Assembly (NCBI RefSeq): GCF_031143425.1
Contig: NC_090444.1
Coordinates: 1,351,420,323 to 1,351,484,322, forward strand
DNA: 64,000 bases
Direction: 5' to 3'
From: Pleurodeles waltl
Lineage: Eukaryota > Chordata > Amphibia > Caudata > Salamandridae
A model generated the notes under the pieces. The model saw nothing but the letters and a program-made list of their open reading frames with translations, did not search any database and was not told where the DNA came from. Positions 1 to 12,058 of the stretch are shown in pieces. Made by a program: the position numbers and the translations under genes. Position 1 is the stretch's first letter. Every line of letters begins with the position of its first letter.

Positions 1-63
1 ACACAACCAGTTGACCAGAACATGGAATTATAACCTCTTTGTTTGTCTATTGCATCCATACAG

Positions 64-329
64 GGCAAAGCCCGTCAGAAGAAAGGGATTTGGAGAGCTA
101 TACCCAGAAGGTGCAGACCCTGGGGATCAATAGCTGGCAGAGTGCCCACTGTTGCAAGAGGTCGGAGGACCTGAGAAGCTGGGCCCAGAAGATTGCGGAG
201 GTCCAGCTGGGACTGTCCTCTCAACATGGGTGGGGCACATGCCTGAGCCTGACCCCCCTGATGGTCTGCATTCTGGTGCTAGCCTACTCCAAGCTTGATG
301 GGAATTTGAGGAGAGCACATCAGCTATAA
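64..329 (+). pseudogene. Myb/SANT-like exon of Harbinger partner protein, broken
   Basis: A splice-acceptor-like CATACAG ends at 63 and the exon follows. It encodes a helix-rich basic segment in which KKGIW, CKRSEDLRSW and KIAEVQLGL match KKDIW, CRKRWEDIRRW and KTAEAQLGM of the intact-looking exon at 17887-18066. Proteins of this kind bind the transposon ends and help bring the Harbinger transposase into the nucleus (established for the superfamily). A frameshift lies about 15 codons into the exon, so the first part is read in one frame and the rest in another. The second W of the Myb-like repeat is replaced by S in KRSEDL. The preceding exon lies outside the window. Certainly a pseudogene; the relationship to the 17.6-kb gene is firm. 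Confidence 0.6.
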
Positions 330-2236
330 GGTGGTGATTGTTGGGCATATTCCTGCCTGTTAAATTGTCAAGTTGATGTGTTAGAGTCTGCCATCTCCCC
401 CTGAAGACTGGAGATGGGCTATGTATGACACACAAGATGAGTTATTGTTTGTGTAGGTATGGAAGTTGGTACATGCTGATGTGCCTTGCCTATTGGTCCA
501 GTGACCTAGGACACAACAGAGTACAGTCCACTACCAATATACTCTCCAGGGCCAACACATGGCTGAGTACAGTGATCAACCAGCTCATGTTTGTTGTTGT
601 TGGTGTCATTTGTACCCAATAGGCCACTTGACTTCAGTGTGTCACCCTCAACAACAAATACCAAGAGTCAATAGGTCACTGTACTCGACCATGTGTCTGC
701 TCAAGTGAGTATATTGGCATTTGTGTCCCACAGGCCACTTGTTTTCAGTGTGTCACGAGTGCTGGTGCCTCACTACTGTCTCTCATGTGAAGGTGGCCAT
801 CATACATGTGACAGAACATAAATTGCCCTTCGAGTGCAGTCACAGAGCAATACTTTACCTTGGTAAGTAGTGAATGTCCAGTGACATTAATTTGGTAACA
901 TCACTGTTGGCATAATTTCTTGAACTTACATTTTAGCATGTGTACCCTTCATTTTTGCGGTGTAATTTTTTTTACTGCTGTTTCATGTACAGTCTACCTG
1001 TTTTTATGGGATGATGTGTGATTTCCTCACATATGTGTGCATGCCAACATGTGCTGGGGATTGGACGTATGTGATGGGGCTACAGTTTATGTGGTTTCAC
1101 AGACCTGAGTGTGTCACCATTGATTGGTGGGCCCACACATACCCTCACCTGCCACTCAATGTAATTTGGCATGTACAATTGCAGAAACAATGAGGGACAT
1201 CACAGGTAGGTCTACTGTTTTTACTCACAATGTGCATTTCCATGGCATTGATGTAGAAGTGATCAGCACATGTTTAAGGGTTAAGGTTCATTACCTAACT
1301 TTTGACATGCATCAGGCAGCGACTTGCAGGAATGTGGGAATCTTATGTGTTTGTGTATACTCATTTACCCAAGGGAATCTGTGTTTGCATGACAAAAAGG
1401 GACAGTTATATGGCTTCATATTGAGCAACATGTTAAGGGTCGTCTACAGGCACTAGAGATTACCTGAGCCTCTACAACATTCAATGAACTATTGCCTTTT
1501 ACTTATGCAATCTGAGTAGGGTATTCACAGCAGTACAATCTAGACAGGTGATTTCCCTGGGGCTAGTTGATTCATTGTGGTGTGGATATTTGTAGACAAA
1601 TCTCTCAGGCATTTTTCCCCAATTGTTTCCAGTGTACGTTTCTGTGTAAGATGTGTTATCTATCAGAGGAACATTAGTGCAACTTCCATGAGTCTATTTA
1701 GATAATGGACATATCGTGAAATTATCAATGGGGATTTTGTACAGTGTGACATGGGCGTTTCCATGTCACCTTCTTCCGGCTACTGTACTTCTTGCTGCAA
1801 CATGGCTGGATTATTTGGCCATCATTTCATCATGATGTGGTACTGTGTATATGATGATTAGCTGGATGCATGACCTTGTGTAGGATCTGTGAAATTCAAC
1901 TTGGCATTGCTATATCATTTTGTGACAAGAGGTTACTGAGGGTTGCTACATAAGCCAAACCATTCAAGGTGATAAGGTCTCCTACTTGTTCCCTGAGCAC
2001 TGTGATTGCACAACTTCACCCATGCAATTGGAGTTGTCTGTGATTCTGAATTTCCTGTGGAAAACTGTTCATAGTTCATGTAACGTGCATGCATATGGTG
2101 TAGTAATTGTTGGAGCCACTTTGCTGAAGCTTTTGGCTGGGGGCTACTGTACATTATGGTAATGTTTTTTAATAAAAGCTATTGTTCAAGTGTGATCAGG
2201 CACACGCAGTGACCCTATACGCCTTTGTAATTTCAG
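330..2236. other. Non-coding interior (intron) of the decayed Harbinger element
   Basis: About 1.9 kb without a recognisable coding segment. It lies between the Myb-like exon and the exon for the acidic and proline-rich tail, which are also separate exons in the 17.6-20.8 kb copy (separated there by only about 0.4 kb). It is TG-rich in places. Short open frames here show no recognisable domain. A splice-acceptor-like sequence, TGTAATTTCAG, ends it at 2236. Confidence 0.4.
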
Positions 2237-3846
2237 CATCAGCATAGGCAAGCAAAGGAGACAGATTCAAAACCAGTTGGGAAGGTGCTTGCCATGGTAC
2301 CTCCGGTCATAAGATGTCAGACACGGAGGGACCCACTGGCCCGAGGGTGAGGGGAATGCCACGGAGGATATAGGATCAACATCATCTTCAGATTCTTTCT
2401 CCAGTAGCCTCTCCCTAGTGGTGGGGGACCCATCAGGACCTTTACCTCCTCCATCCTTGTCCGCCTCCCCCAGGTCCATCTCCACCCTCACTGTTGCTCC
2501 CCACCCAGATGGCTGTGCCGAGGGTAGGCGTCTCCTTTGTGCCAGACACCTCACCTCCTGCCCCTGTTACCCCTGCTGCCCTGAGTGAAGAGGCAATTGA
2601 CCTCCTGAGGAGTATCTCTGTGGGTCACACTGCCATTCTGAATGCCATTCAGGTGCAGGGCAGCCAGCTTCAGCAGGTGGTTGTGTAACTGTAAGGTATT
2701 CATAGTGCCATGTTTACCCTACAGAGGTCTCTTCAGGCTCTCGCCTCCTCACTCATGGCAGCCTTCCACCCACCACAGTCCTATCCCCCACCACCTACCT
2801 CTTCCCCATCCAATTTCCCTCTTCCCATACCTGCCCTAAGCGCACACACATCCCCATGCACCCACCTCAACACACACAAGCAGCACACATAAATAAGCAC
2901 AAGCACCACAAAACACACAAGCACTCAACAGTCACACACACAGACCACTGAACCCACCATTCCCTTAGACACCACCCCAAACATCCACACACCATACCCA
3001 GAGATACCATCCCAACGCCCACAGTCCCACACACTACAAACACAATGCCCCAGATACCACCCTAACACCCACAGACCCACACACCACACACATCATACCC
3101 CAGACACCAAACGAACACCCAAAGACCAACACACATCATACCCCCAGACACCATCCCAACATGCACACGGCCACCTAGCACACACACCATACCCCCAGAC
3201 ACCACCACAACAACCACAGACCCAGCCACCACACACACCATAGCCCACCCCAATCCTGCACAGACCCACACACCACACCCCCAAACACCACCCCATCACC
3301 CACGGACAAAGCCACCACTCCCACCTTGGCCATCATCACTACCTCAGCCCCCCAAAGATGCAAATGCCTGCACTCACACACGCAACAGATACCACCCAAA
3401 CCCAAGCAGACCTCATACACACACACCAGCACCAACAACACCCACAGTCAACACAAGCACTTCCTCAACCTACCAACTCCTAATCTCTTCTGCAGACCCT
3501 ACCTGTTTTCCCAAAGAAAGTTTCCTGTCTGCCCTTGCCCTTACCCTTATTTAAACCACCTCCCAAAACCAAAAGGACCCCGCCCGCACCACAGACCTAT
3601 CCCTTCTATGTCCAAGTCCTCTCCTGTCACACCTCCCCTAACCCACTTAAAACCAGCCATACCCCTCCCACTCTCAAGAAGAAGCCCACCCCTCCCAAAA
3701 CGAAACCCACCCATCCTAAATCCAACCCTCCCAACCCAATGGTGATCATTGAGGAGCTTCACATGCCCTCATTGATAACCCCTCCTGTGGAGGTTCCTAT
3801 GGCAGTAATCAAAGAGTCATTTTGTGGTGCACAGCAGTCTGTGTGA
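2237..3846 (+). pseudogene. C-terminal tail exon of Harbinger Myb-like protein, broken
   Basis: Begins after an acceptor at 2236 and matches the tail of the 17.6-kb gene in order: an acidic Ser-rich stretch, then PVTPAALSEEAIDLLRS (about 2565-2615) followed by an ILNAIQ...QLQQ helix, an oligomerisation-like coiled segment, then a low-complexity Pro/Ser/Thr/His tail that has decayed into CA-rich DNA (about 2860-3450). The ALSEEAIDLLRS block is shared exactly with the second copy, which proves the family link. Reading frame changes several times. The last open stretch ends at the TGA at 3844-3846, and an AATAAA follows at 3898. A pseudogene of a transposon accessory protein. Confidence 0.55.
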
Positions 3847-3897
3847 ACTATTGTTTGTGGACCAGCCAGTAGCCTTTTCTCATATTTCGAGTTCTTC

Positions 3898-3903
3898 AAT
3901 AAA
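3898..3903 (+). promoter_or_regulatory. Candidate polyadenylation signal AATAAA
   Basis: AATAAA lies about 50 bases after the last stop of the decayed Myb-like gene, on its strand, at the position expected for its transcript end. The context is AT-rich, so a chance match is possible. Confidence 0.3.
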
Positions 3904-5239
3904 CCCAAGCAGTTTTTTGGGTACACATTTTTCCTGCCATTATTGTTCTACCTTTTTTCTGTTCCGGAGTAATTTTTGATGTATGCCTACAGTTGTGTTT
4001 GATTCACCCTGATTTCTGATTCATTTGCTGTGGTTGGCAAGATCTGACTTTGGAAACAGTGCTGGTGTCAGCCAGGACAAGGGAATATGTTCAATGGATG
4101 GAGGGATATGTGGGTGGTAATCCAACTAGGGTATCATTACATTGTGTGTTGTTTGATATGGTAAGTATTTTATTTTGGCTTGGCTAATGTAATTATCTAT
4201 TGGGTTAGATTTGTCCCCCTGATTTAGACTGGACATTCGTATCATGCGTTCAAACTAGAGTTTTGTTTTTCCACATTTGGAGGGTGTTCAATTGTGCCAC
4301 CTTCTAATACATTTGACTGTCCATGTGACCATTTTCATGTGTGTATCTCCCAGATACCTTATCTACATGTGTGACCCATTCTGTTGCTGTTGTATTTGCT
4401 TTCTTGACTTGAAAGTACACATATGGCACATAGACATGGCTAAACTATTGGTTGTCCCTGAGACACATGAAGGCCCAGTTCCTGTGCAAATAGTGTTTTA
4501 GGGACATGTGCAAACTGAAATGGGTCCCAGAACAGCATTCTTTCTGGGGTCCCCCAGATGTCAGCATCCCTATTCTGCAGGTATTGGTTACATTGTGAAT
4601 TTTGGATTTTATTTTAACAAATTACTGTGCATTCCGTTAACTTTACACTTCTTGAAATGTGGGTGATATGTGTGGGTCCATTACAGGGATGTTGCATGTA
4701 AGGTGTGTTTGGTTTCCATACAAATGTGTCTTCAATATCATGACAAGCCATGGCATGTGACCATGTGAGGGGTATCAGTTCAATTAGGAGGTGTGATATT
4801 GATGTGGTGTTGCTGTTGTGTTACACAATGTTATGTACACTTCACTGTTCCTGAAACTGGGTTGTGCAGACATGTCTGGATTTATGTAGTCAAGCTGTGC
4901 AGTGTCAGTGACATGCCCAAAGGGGGCGTCATGGGGCTGTGATCTTTGTCATATGTTGTGTACAACTCTGACCCGGGACACATAACATTATACTTGGTCC
5001 ACAGAGAACAGTCCCCATACCAGGTCGATGACAGTGTGTCTAATTGCTCTTGGATCTGGGGACACAGGTAGGTGTGTGATCCTACCATCGGTTGTACCCA
5101 GGGTGGCGTTGATTTTGGGCTCCTATCAGCAGCGGCAGGACGTGCGGAATCAGCTCCATGGCAACACAGGATGTGTGAAGCTGCCTATGGGTGAGTTTCT
5201 GCCTTAAATGCCTCTATTTCTGTCAACTGAGAAAAGGTG
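3904..5239. other. Non-coding 3' part of the decayed Harbinger element
   Basis: TG-rich, unique-looking DNA with no recognised domain or array. The equivalent part of the 13488-22861 element holds the 74-bp and 64-bp tandem arrays, which are absent here, so those arrays were not part of the shared ancestor or have been lost. Confidence 0.4.
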
Positions 5240-5506
5240 GGTGGACCACCACAGTCACGTCGGCGTAAAGCAACTTCTTAATATGTCTGGCGGCAACACC
5301 AATGGTCCGTCCTTCAAAAGTCTCATTGGCCTCTCTCGGCTCCATGTCGGTCTGCATTGCCTGGCGCTCCCGGCAGGACCACGGCGGACTTTCGTCTATG
5401 GAACGACCTGCATTGTAATACAGTGGTCCGAACGCCAACCTCTTGGTGGTCGGACAGCCGCTGCCGCCATGGCTGTCCACTGGCTGCCAAAGTCGTAATC
5501 AGGACC
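5240..5506. repeat. Harbinger right subterminal region and terminal repeat
   Basis: GC-rich block with GGCGG/CCGCC words, including GCCGCTGCCGCCATGG near 5458, ending in GTCGTAATCAGGACC. This composition matches the ends of the other family A elements at 13488, 22861, 59179 and 62937. TTA follows directly. Confidence 0.55.
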
Positions 5507-5509
5507 TTA

Positions 5510-5884
5510 GTCTTGAGAGGCTCCCTTAAATTATTAACCTTTCTGTTTGACATGTCTTTCACAATGCAAAATACCACTGTAATCAATGATGTGTTTTAAT
5601 CTCTTTTGGAGGCTTCAGAGTATTAAAAGACATGTACTTCTGCAACAGGCTATGAAGGGCACCCTTCCTTCTCTTTCATTCCACGTTTTTTAACGGCGTA
5701 AATAGACTCATTGGCTAGGGATCGTACATCAAATGCTCCATCAGTCAAGGCAAATGGAAACCGTGGAAGACAGATGAAGAAGCAACCCAGAAAAGCCAAG
5801 ATATAGCACTTCCTAGAGATAGAACTAACAAATTAGATTCATACAATCCTTTGATCTAGCACTAAATATTAATATTTTTATTTA
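5510..5884. other. No gene seen
   Basis: AT-rich unique-looking DNA between the Harbinger end and the L2-like LINE tail. The TATATATAATTTTTC-type tail of the LINE (minus strand) forms its right edge. Confidence 0.3.
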
Positions 5885-6364
5885 AGAAAAATTATATATA
5901 GCGCAACAGCTATCTACACTGGGTTTCCCGGCACTGTAAGGAATAGGTAGGGCCCAGTGGAGGAAGTTGGCTCAAAACACCCAGGTCTTTAAATGTTTGA
6001 AAAAGGTGGTCAACGGCCTACAGCCTCTCAAGTATACTGGTAAACCATTCTAAAGCTTGGGACCAAGCTATGCATAGGAATGCCCTCCCATGCGTGTCTG
6101 TATAACCCTGGGGACAGTACACGGAAAGGCTGATAGCCCGTGGAGAATGAGATGGCTGGAGTATTTTAATCAATTCAGTCAGATGATGGGGGCCAACCCC
6201 TACTCTTGCATTATAAACATAGCATAGGGCTTTGAATTGAATACCTTTCTCCACCTTGAGCCAATTAAGCTTGCGCAGGAGGGATGAGGTTGATATGTGT
6301 TTTGGGAGTCTGTAAATCAATCTGGCAGCAGAATTCGGAACCACTTGCATGCGTCTCATGGATG
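5885..6364 (-). pseudogene. L2/CR1-like LINE, 3' end of reverse transcriptase ORF
   Basis: On the minus strand about 110 codons read as the conserved region after the reverse transcriptase of L2/CR1-type LINEs: SAARLIYRLPKH, then LRKLNWLKVEKGIQFKALCYVYNA (WLPV..RI.FK.L..VYKA pattern), then HHLTELI and SPRA. The 3' tail, at the low-coordinate end, reads GCGCTATATATAA on this strand, typical of L2 tails. The ORF is interrupted at 6364 by the solo LTR at 6370-8822 and resumes at 8823. It is a 5'-truncated dead copy, as most LINE copies are. Clade assignment is from motif memory. Confidence 0.65.
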
Positions 6365-6369
6365 CTTTG

Positions 6370-8822
6370 TGTAGGAAAGTGGCTCCCTGTTGCAGTTACC
6401 CCCCACACCCCCCTAAGGGACCCCTCACCTAACACATGCACACTGCCATTGTAGATTGTGTGTGTTGGTGGGGAGAAAAAGGCAAAGTCAACATGGCATC
6501 CCCTCAGGATGCCATGCACACAAAATGCTGCCTGTGGCATAGGTAAGTCACCCCTCTAGCAGGCCTTACAGCCCTAAGGCAGGGTGCACTATACCACAGG
6601 TGAGGGCATAGCTGCATGAGCAATATGCCCCTACAGTGTCTAAGCCTATTCTTAGACATTGTAAGTACAGTGTGGCCATATTAAGCATAAGGTCTGGGAG
6701 TTTGTCAAAAATGAACTCAACAGCTCCATAATGGCTACACTGAATACTGGGAAGTTTGGTATCAAACTTCTCAGAATAATAAACCCACACTGATGCCAAT
6801 GTTGGGTTTATTACAAAATGCACACAGTGGGCATCTTAGAGATGCCCCCTGTATTTTACCCAATCCTTCAGTGCAGGACTGACTGGTCTGTGCCAGCCTG
6901 CTGCTGAGAGATGAGTTTCTGACCCCTTGGGGTGAGAACCTTTGTGCTCTCTGAGGCCAGAAACAAAGCCTGCACTGGGTGGAGATGAGTAACACCTCCC
7001 CCCTGTAGGAACTGTAACACCTAGCAGTGAGCCTCAAAGGCTCAAGCTTCGTGTTACAATGCCCCAGGGCACTCCAGCTAGTGGAGATGCCCACCCCCTG
7101 GACACAGCCCCCACTTTTGGTGGCAAGTTCAGGGGAGATAATGAGAAAAACAAGGAGAAGTCACCCACCAGTCAGGACAGCCCCTAAGGTGTCCTCAGCT
7201 GAGGTGACCCCTGCCTTTAGAATTCCTCCATCTTGATTATGGAGGATTCCCCCAATAGGATTAGGGATGTGCCCCCCTCCCCTCAGCGAGGAGGCACAAA
7301 GAGGTTGTAGCCACCCTCAAGGACAGTAGCCATTGGCTACTGCCCTCCAAGGCCTAAACACACCCCTAAATTCAGTATTTAGGGGCACCCCAGATCCCAG
7401 GAAATCAGATTCCTGCAACCTGAAGAAAGAAGGACTGCTGACCTACAAGCCTGCAGAGAAGGAGGAAGATGACAACTGCTTGGCCCCAGCCCTACCGGCC
7501 TGTCTCCAACTTCGAAAACCTGCTCCAGCAATGCAACCGACAGTGACCAGCGACCTCTGAAACCTCAGAGGACTGCCCTGGACTACAGGACCAAGAAACT
7601 CCTGTGAACAGCGGCCCTGTTCAAAACCAGCTACTTCTTTGCAACAAAGAAGCAACTTCCAAGGACTTTACGTTTCCCGCCGGAAGCGTGAGACTTTACA
7701 CTCTGCACCCAATGCCCCCAGCTCGACCTGCACAAAACCAACACCTCAGGGAGGTCTCCCCGGCGACTGCGAGCCCGTGAGTAACCAGAGACGACCCCCC
7801 TGAGCCCCCACAGAGCTGCCTGCAGAGAGAATCCAGAGGCTCCCCCTGACCGCGACTGCCTGTAACAAGGGACCCGATGCCTGGAACCAACACTGCACCC
7901 GCAGCCCCAGGACCTGAAGGAACCGAACGTCGATGCAGGAGTGACCCCCAGACGACCCTCTGCTTTGCCCAGGTGGTGGCTTCTCGGGACAGCCTGCCTG
8001 CACCGCAAGAGTGACCCCTGGGTCCCTCCATTGAAACCTATACCAAACCTGACACTTGCTTTGCACACTGCACCCTGCCACCCCTGTGCCGCTGAGGGTG
8101 TGTTTTGTGTGCCTACTTGTATCCCCCCCAGTGCTCTACAAAACCCCCCTGGTCTGCCCCCCAGGATGCAGGTACTTACCTGCTGGCAGACTGGTAGCGG
8201 AGCACCCCTCTTCTCCATAGGTGCCTATGTGTTTTGGGCACCTCTTTGACCTCTGCACCTGGCCGGCGCTGAACTGCTGGTGTGGTAACTTTGGGGTTGC
8301 CTTGAACCCCAATGGTGGGCTGCCTTTGCCCGAGGACTGAGACTTGTAAGTGTTTTACTTACCTCCTAATCTAACCTTTACTTACCTCCCTTGGGAAATG
8401 TTGATTTTTGCACTGTGTCCACTTTGAAAATAGCTTATTGCCATTTTTACAAAGACTGTATGTGATATTGCTTTCATTCAAAGTTCATAAAGTATCTAAG
8501 TGAAGTACCTTACATTAAAAGTATTAATTGTAAATCTTGAACCTGTGGTTCCCAAAATAAACTAAGAAAATATATTTTTCAATATAAAAACCTATTGGCC
8601 TGGAGTAAGTCTTTGAGTGTGTGTTCCTCATTTATTGCCTGTGTGTGTACAACAAATGCTTAACACTACCCTCTGATAAGCCTACTGCTCGACCACACTG
8701 CCACAAAAATAGAGTATTAGAATTGTCTACTTTTGCCACTATCTTACCTCTAAGGGGAACCCTTGACTCTGTGCACACTATTTCTTACTTTGAAATAGTA
8801 TATACAGAGCCAACTTCCTACA
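6370..8822 (+). mobile_element. Solo LTR, 2.45 kb, TG...CA, CTTTG target duplication
   Basis: Begins TGTAGGAAAGTGGCTC and ends GAGCCAACTTCCTACA, so the ends are TG...CA inside a near-perfect 16-base inverted repeat. A perfect 5-bp direct repeat CTTTG flanks it (6365-6369 and 8823-8827). This is the hallmark of an LTR left by recombination of an LTR retrotransposon. It has no coding capacity. AATAAA near 8556 on the plus strand suggests plus orientation. Part of it (about 6560-6800) aligns with 24440-24720 of the second solo LTR. The parent retrotransposon is not in the window. Confidence 0.75.
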
Positions 8823-8938
8823 CTTTGTTTATCAGCAAGTATAGGACATTCCTGTAGTCGAGCTAGGCAAAATAAGTGCTTGTATAATGGTTCTTTGGAC
8901 TGAATATGGTAATATTCAAGCACTAAATATTGCTTCAA
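8823..8938 (-). pseudogene. L2-like LINE, continuation across the solo LTR
   Basis: Read on the minus strand, this segment gives LDYRNVLYLLINK, which runs straight into ASMRRMQVVPNSAARLI at 6364 once the LTR and one CTTTG copy are removed. The joined frame matches the SRLDYCNALY...KASLRRLQ...NAAARLI block of L2/CR1 reverse transcriptases. A stop sits just upstream of the LDY, so this is a decayed copy. Where it ends towards higher coordinates is unclear. Confidence 0.55.
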
Positions 8939-9218
8939 TTAACTTGCGATGGTAGGAAACTAGAAAACAACTCAGCTAATCCTTCATTTCATGCACTGCT
9001 CATTCACATGCAGCAGCAAATAAGGGAGATTAGTGAACGTATGAAGGAGTTTGATGAACTTCTAGCAGAAATTGAAGTTCTATCCTCTCAAACAGTAAAA
9101 TATCCCAGTGCTCTCGGGATGCAGATAATGGGAATACAACCTTAGTTTGTGGCCAAGGACAATTGGCAAAAATTGAATTATCTAAAATATTTTGTATAAA
9201 GAAAGTGTCAGAAGACAC
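8939..9218. other. No gene recognised
   Basis: A 71-codon open frame at 8930-9145 encodes a charged helical peptide (ERMKEFDELLAEIEVL) but matches no family I know and could be a LINE ORF1 coiled-coil relic. Nothing else seen. Confidence 0.2.
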
Positions 9219-9221
9219 TAA

Positions 9222-9714
9222 GGGCCTTATTTATGAAAAGTTAGCGCCGCCTTTGCGTCATTTTAAATATAATTTTGTAAGTTTGTGCCGCTTTTGCGTC
9301 ACAAAAAAATGACACAAGGTTGGCACTAACTTTTCATAAATCAGGCCCTTTTGAGGAAACGACACAGAGTGGCGGTGCAAGGCAGCTTTCTGCATCATTT
9401 GGAAAGTGCAGGGATGTGTTGTATGTACAAAAACACAACACATCCCTGTACCTTCCTCAGCGCTAGTGCACAAACTGCTGCCTAGCACCAATGCAGGCAC
9501 CCTTGCACCATGGTGCAAAGGTGCCTGCATTGCAGGGATGATTGTTTATGTGCAGGACATCCCTGCACATAAACAATCATTAATGGTGTTTTCCTCTTTC
9601 TGTGTGTTCTGCAGAATCCCTTGTACATATGGGCTAGCACACTGTGCCACCAGAGCATCAAAAAATGATGCTTTGGTGGAGCAGTGTGCCACTAGGGCCT
9701 TGTAAATGAGGCCC
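9222..9714. mobile_element. Harbinger-type MITE, 493 bp, TAA duplication, hairpin chain
   Basis: Starts GGGCCTTATTTATGAAAAG and ends with the inverse of GGGCCTCATTTACAAG. A perfect TAA duplication flanks it (9219-9221, 9715-9717), the Harbinger preference. Inside are a left foldback (9222-9348) and four consecutive hairpins: 9407-9450, 9490-9531, 9538-9580 (a perfect 19-bp stem with 5-base loop) and 9637-9690. No ORF of significance. Non-autonomous; the autonomous partner is not in the window. Confidence 0.7.
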
Positions 9715-9717
9715 TAA

Positions 9718-11799
9718 CTTTCTCAAATTAATCAGATATCTGCCAAGGCCCTCTCTATATCTGAACACCTGTAGATGTGCCAACTGACTTCCTCTGAGCC
9801 TTGAAGCCTGGCTGCCTATTGAATCCCCTCCTCATGGTATTCTATGCATTGTTCTTCTAAACCGATATTTCAAAGACAGCTATGGAGAATTGCTAAAAAA
9901 TATAATCACCTGATGAGTAAAACGTAAGGAGTCTGGGGTAGAGGTCATGTTGCAAGAACTGGTAACACTTAAAGTCTCCCTCCAAAGACAAGCTGTAATT
10001 GTCCTAACTAAAAGTGAGCTGAAATGTATTTGTAAACTAAAAATGGGATAAGTACCACTTTGATGTAGAATAAAGGGACAATACTATAAAATAAATTGCC
10101 CCCCGTGCTTTTAAAGATTTACTCTTATTTAGATATTGATCTCCCAATGCTCTGAGTAGTTTTCTTGTACAGTTTCTTAAATGGTGATCCAACAGCTGAA
10201 GTATAATCAAGAGGCTGTACGTTCTTATTACTGAGTGATCTCTGTCAATATCGTATGGCAGAAATGCTCTTTTGTCTTTAGCTACTCAGTGTCTCAAACA
10301 TGGGTGGATGAGAAAAACTAGAGTAATCATTGTCCAGCTGATAGATGCTCTAGATAGGGTAGCAGATGTAGAGCAATATCACATCCCTCAACTGGAAATT
10401 TCATCTTTTTTTTAAAAGCCACATTCATCAATACTCAAGATTTGACCATGTTCGTGTATCTATTGCACTTGTGTCTTCTGTGCAATCCACAGTACTTCCA
10501 GCTGTTAACTAAATTCACTCTGCTGTGGGATTAAAGTTTGCAGATGAAGGTCTAAAACACATTTCCAGGCCTTGGACATTTATTAATGAAATCTTACTCC
10601 TTTGTAAGTACCTTAGAAATGAAGCAAAAGAAGCTATAGAAATCAAACTAAAAAACTGCCTCGTCTATAATAGTCTGTAACACTCTAAAGGCATATGTAA
10701 TAGATGTGACACAATCCTTATCCATTAGGATTTCAAACGTTTATTGGATGGAAGATGCATCATTTCACAGCTAACAGGTTTACAATTGAAACATGTACCC
10801 TGGTTTACTTTGGCACTCGAAGCTATGCAGCTACTGTAGATCCACAGTACTGGAAAAACAGAGGTGTTACTGACCCATCTGTGAACATAGTTTACAATGA
10901 TGAACCAATAATGAGACTACCTCAGACCTGCCAAAGGCTTCGTAGGGTAAATTCAGATAGGTGGGAAAACCCACCCCTATAGAATCTCATAGCAATCACA
11001 AATCCAAAAAAAACGTTCGCAATATTAATTCATTGGCACACAGCAATGTCATGTTACCTTGCCAGGGAAAAGGTATTATAGGACAAAGAATAGAAATGTT
11101 GATAGACAGATTTATTTTTGATAGCTTAGTTAAGAATAATCAAATAAGGGGCTTTATTGAAGCTATTTTGTGGCAGAATCTCTAAACAAATTCTTCCACA
11201 GAAGAAAAAGGGTCTAATTTTGACAGATGCCTCATCCTCTAGATTTGTAGTTTGCTCGTGCTGTGGGTGGAGAATTGTCCAGTTTCTACCTGCACAACAA
11301 TATCTGCCCTTTCCACATTCAGAACCACAGGCCAATGTATGCCAGAATGTCCACCTATTTAGGGCAGTCATTCCAATGCACATTTTTCCTATTTGGGTCT
11401 ACCAGTAAAAGCATTTTGGTCCAAAAGAGGAAATCAAAGAAAATACAACTGACTTCTGGGAGAAAACTCCTAGCACACCACGGCCGTAGAGCTGTTTTGC
11501 AAGTTTAAAACTTGTTATGAGGTTGCTTCAACATAAAAAAATCTTGACTTTCCATCATGAATGAATGCTGGCATTTTAGTTTTTCTGGAAGGGCTTCCAC
11601 TCCATCAGCAGAAGTATTTTCAACAAAACAATCCTTATTGTGTTGGCAAGAATCTCTAAGTATGGTTGTCAGTCTTCCACCAGGAAGTATGAGGCGATGA
11701 CCTCCACCGACCTTGCTGCCTGGCAGAGGCTCCACTATACTATAAAAAAAAAACTAATGCTTTTGAGTGAGGCAGAAGTCTGAAGTATGACAAGCTTCT
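9718..11799. other. About 2 kb without a recognised gene
   Basis: AT-rich DNA with several short open frames, the best being 10755-10982 plus and 11126-11383 minus. None shows a domain I recognise. Because the L1-like relic begins immediately to the right, part of this may be more decayed LINE sequence, but I could not align it. Confidence 0.25.
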
Positions 11800-12058
11800 T
11801 AGAAGATAATGCTGACATGTTTACATTGAGGAAAGACAGGACCTTACCAGCTATTAAAAAAATGGTAATAGACTTCAGCCCCTTGTAAGGCTACAAGCTT
11901 AATTTAATCAAAACTCAAATTATGGTACCCAGTGGGATGCAACTATCAAATTCATGAGTGTTTACCTCAGCTAAATACTGAAAGTCATTCTATGTCAGAA
12001 TGTATCCCTTCCAGGATGCATGAATATCATTAAAATGATAATACTCCCAAAATATTCA
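11800..12058 (+). pseudogene. L1-like LINE ORF2 relic, RT core to thumb
   Basis: In frame the segment gives NADMFTLRKDRTLPAIKKMV, then GYKLNLIKTQIMV, then MNIIKMIILPKYS. This follows the L1 order: YADD-like box, a helix, SGYK(I/V)N..KSE, and the later ...IALIKMNILPK block. The catalytic Y/F of the YADD box is N and the second D is M, and a stop lies before GYKL, so the copy is dead. The frame is interrupted by the MITE at 12059 and continues at 12981. Confidence 0.5.

Larger units (their letters stand above)
1..5506 (+). mobile_element. Harbinger transposon, right-hand part, decayed
   Basis: The window opens inside this element, so its left end is not visible. It carries a degenerate Myb/SANT-like gene whose exon and Pro/Ser/Thr-rich tail align by eye with the second Myb-like gene of the 13488-22861 element. 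Its right end reads GTCGTAATCAGGACC up to 5506, the inverse of the GGYCCTxATTACGAC ends of other Harbinger copies here, and it is followed by TTA at 5507-5509, a typical PIF/Harbinger target. No transposase remains in the visible part. The element has many frameshifts and is older than the 13488 copy. Confidence 0.6.

Noticed and set aside
2860..3450. CA-rich frames with His/Thr-rich or Val/Gly-rich peptides on both strands
   Set aside because: Low-complexity composition; this is the decayed tail of the Myb-like gene.
7631..8218. 195-codon minus-strand frame, with overlapping 111-codon frames, inside the first solo LTR
   Set aside because: GC-rich part of an LTR with several frames open at once and no domain; the LTR is otherwise non-coding.
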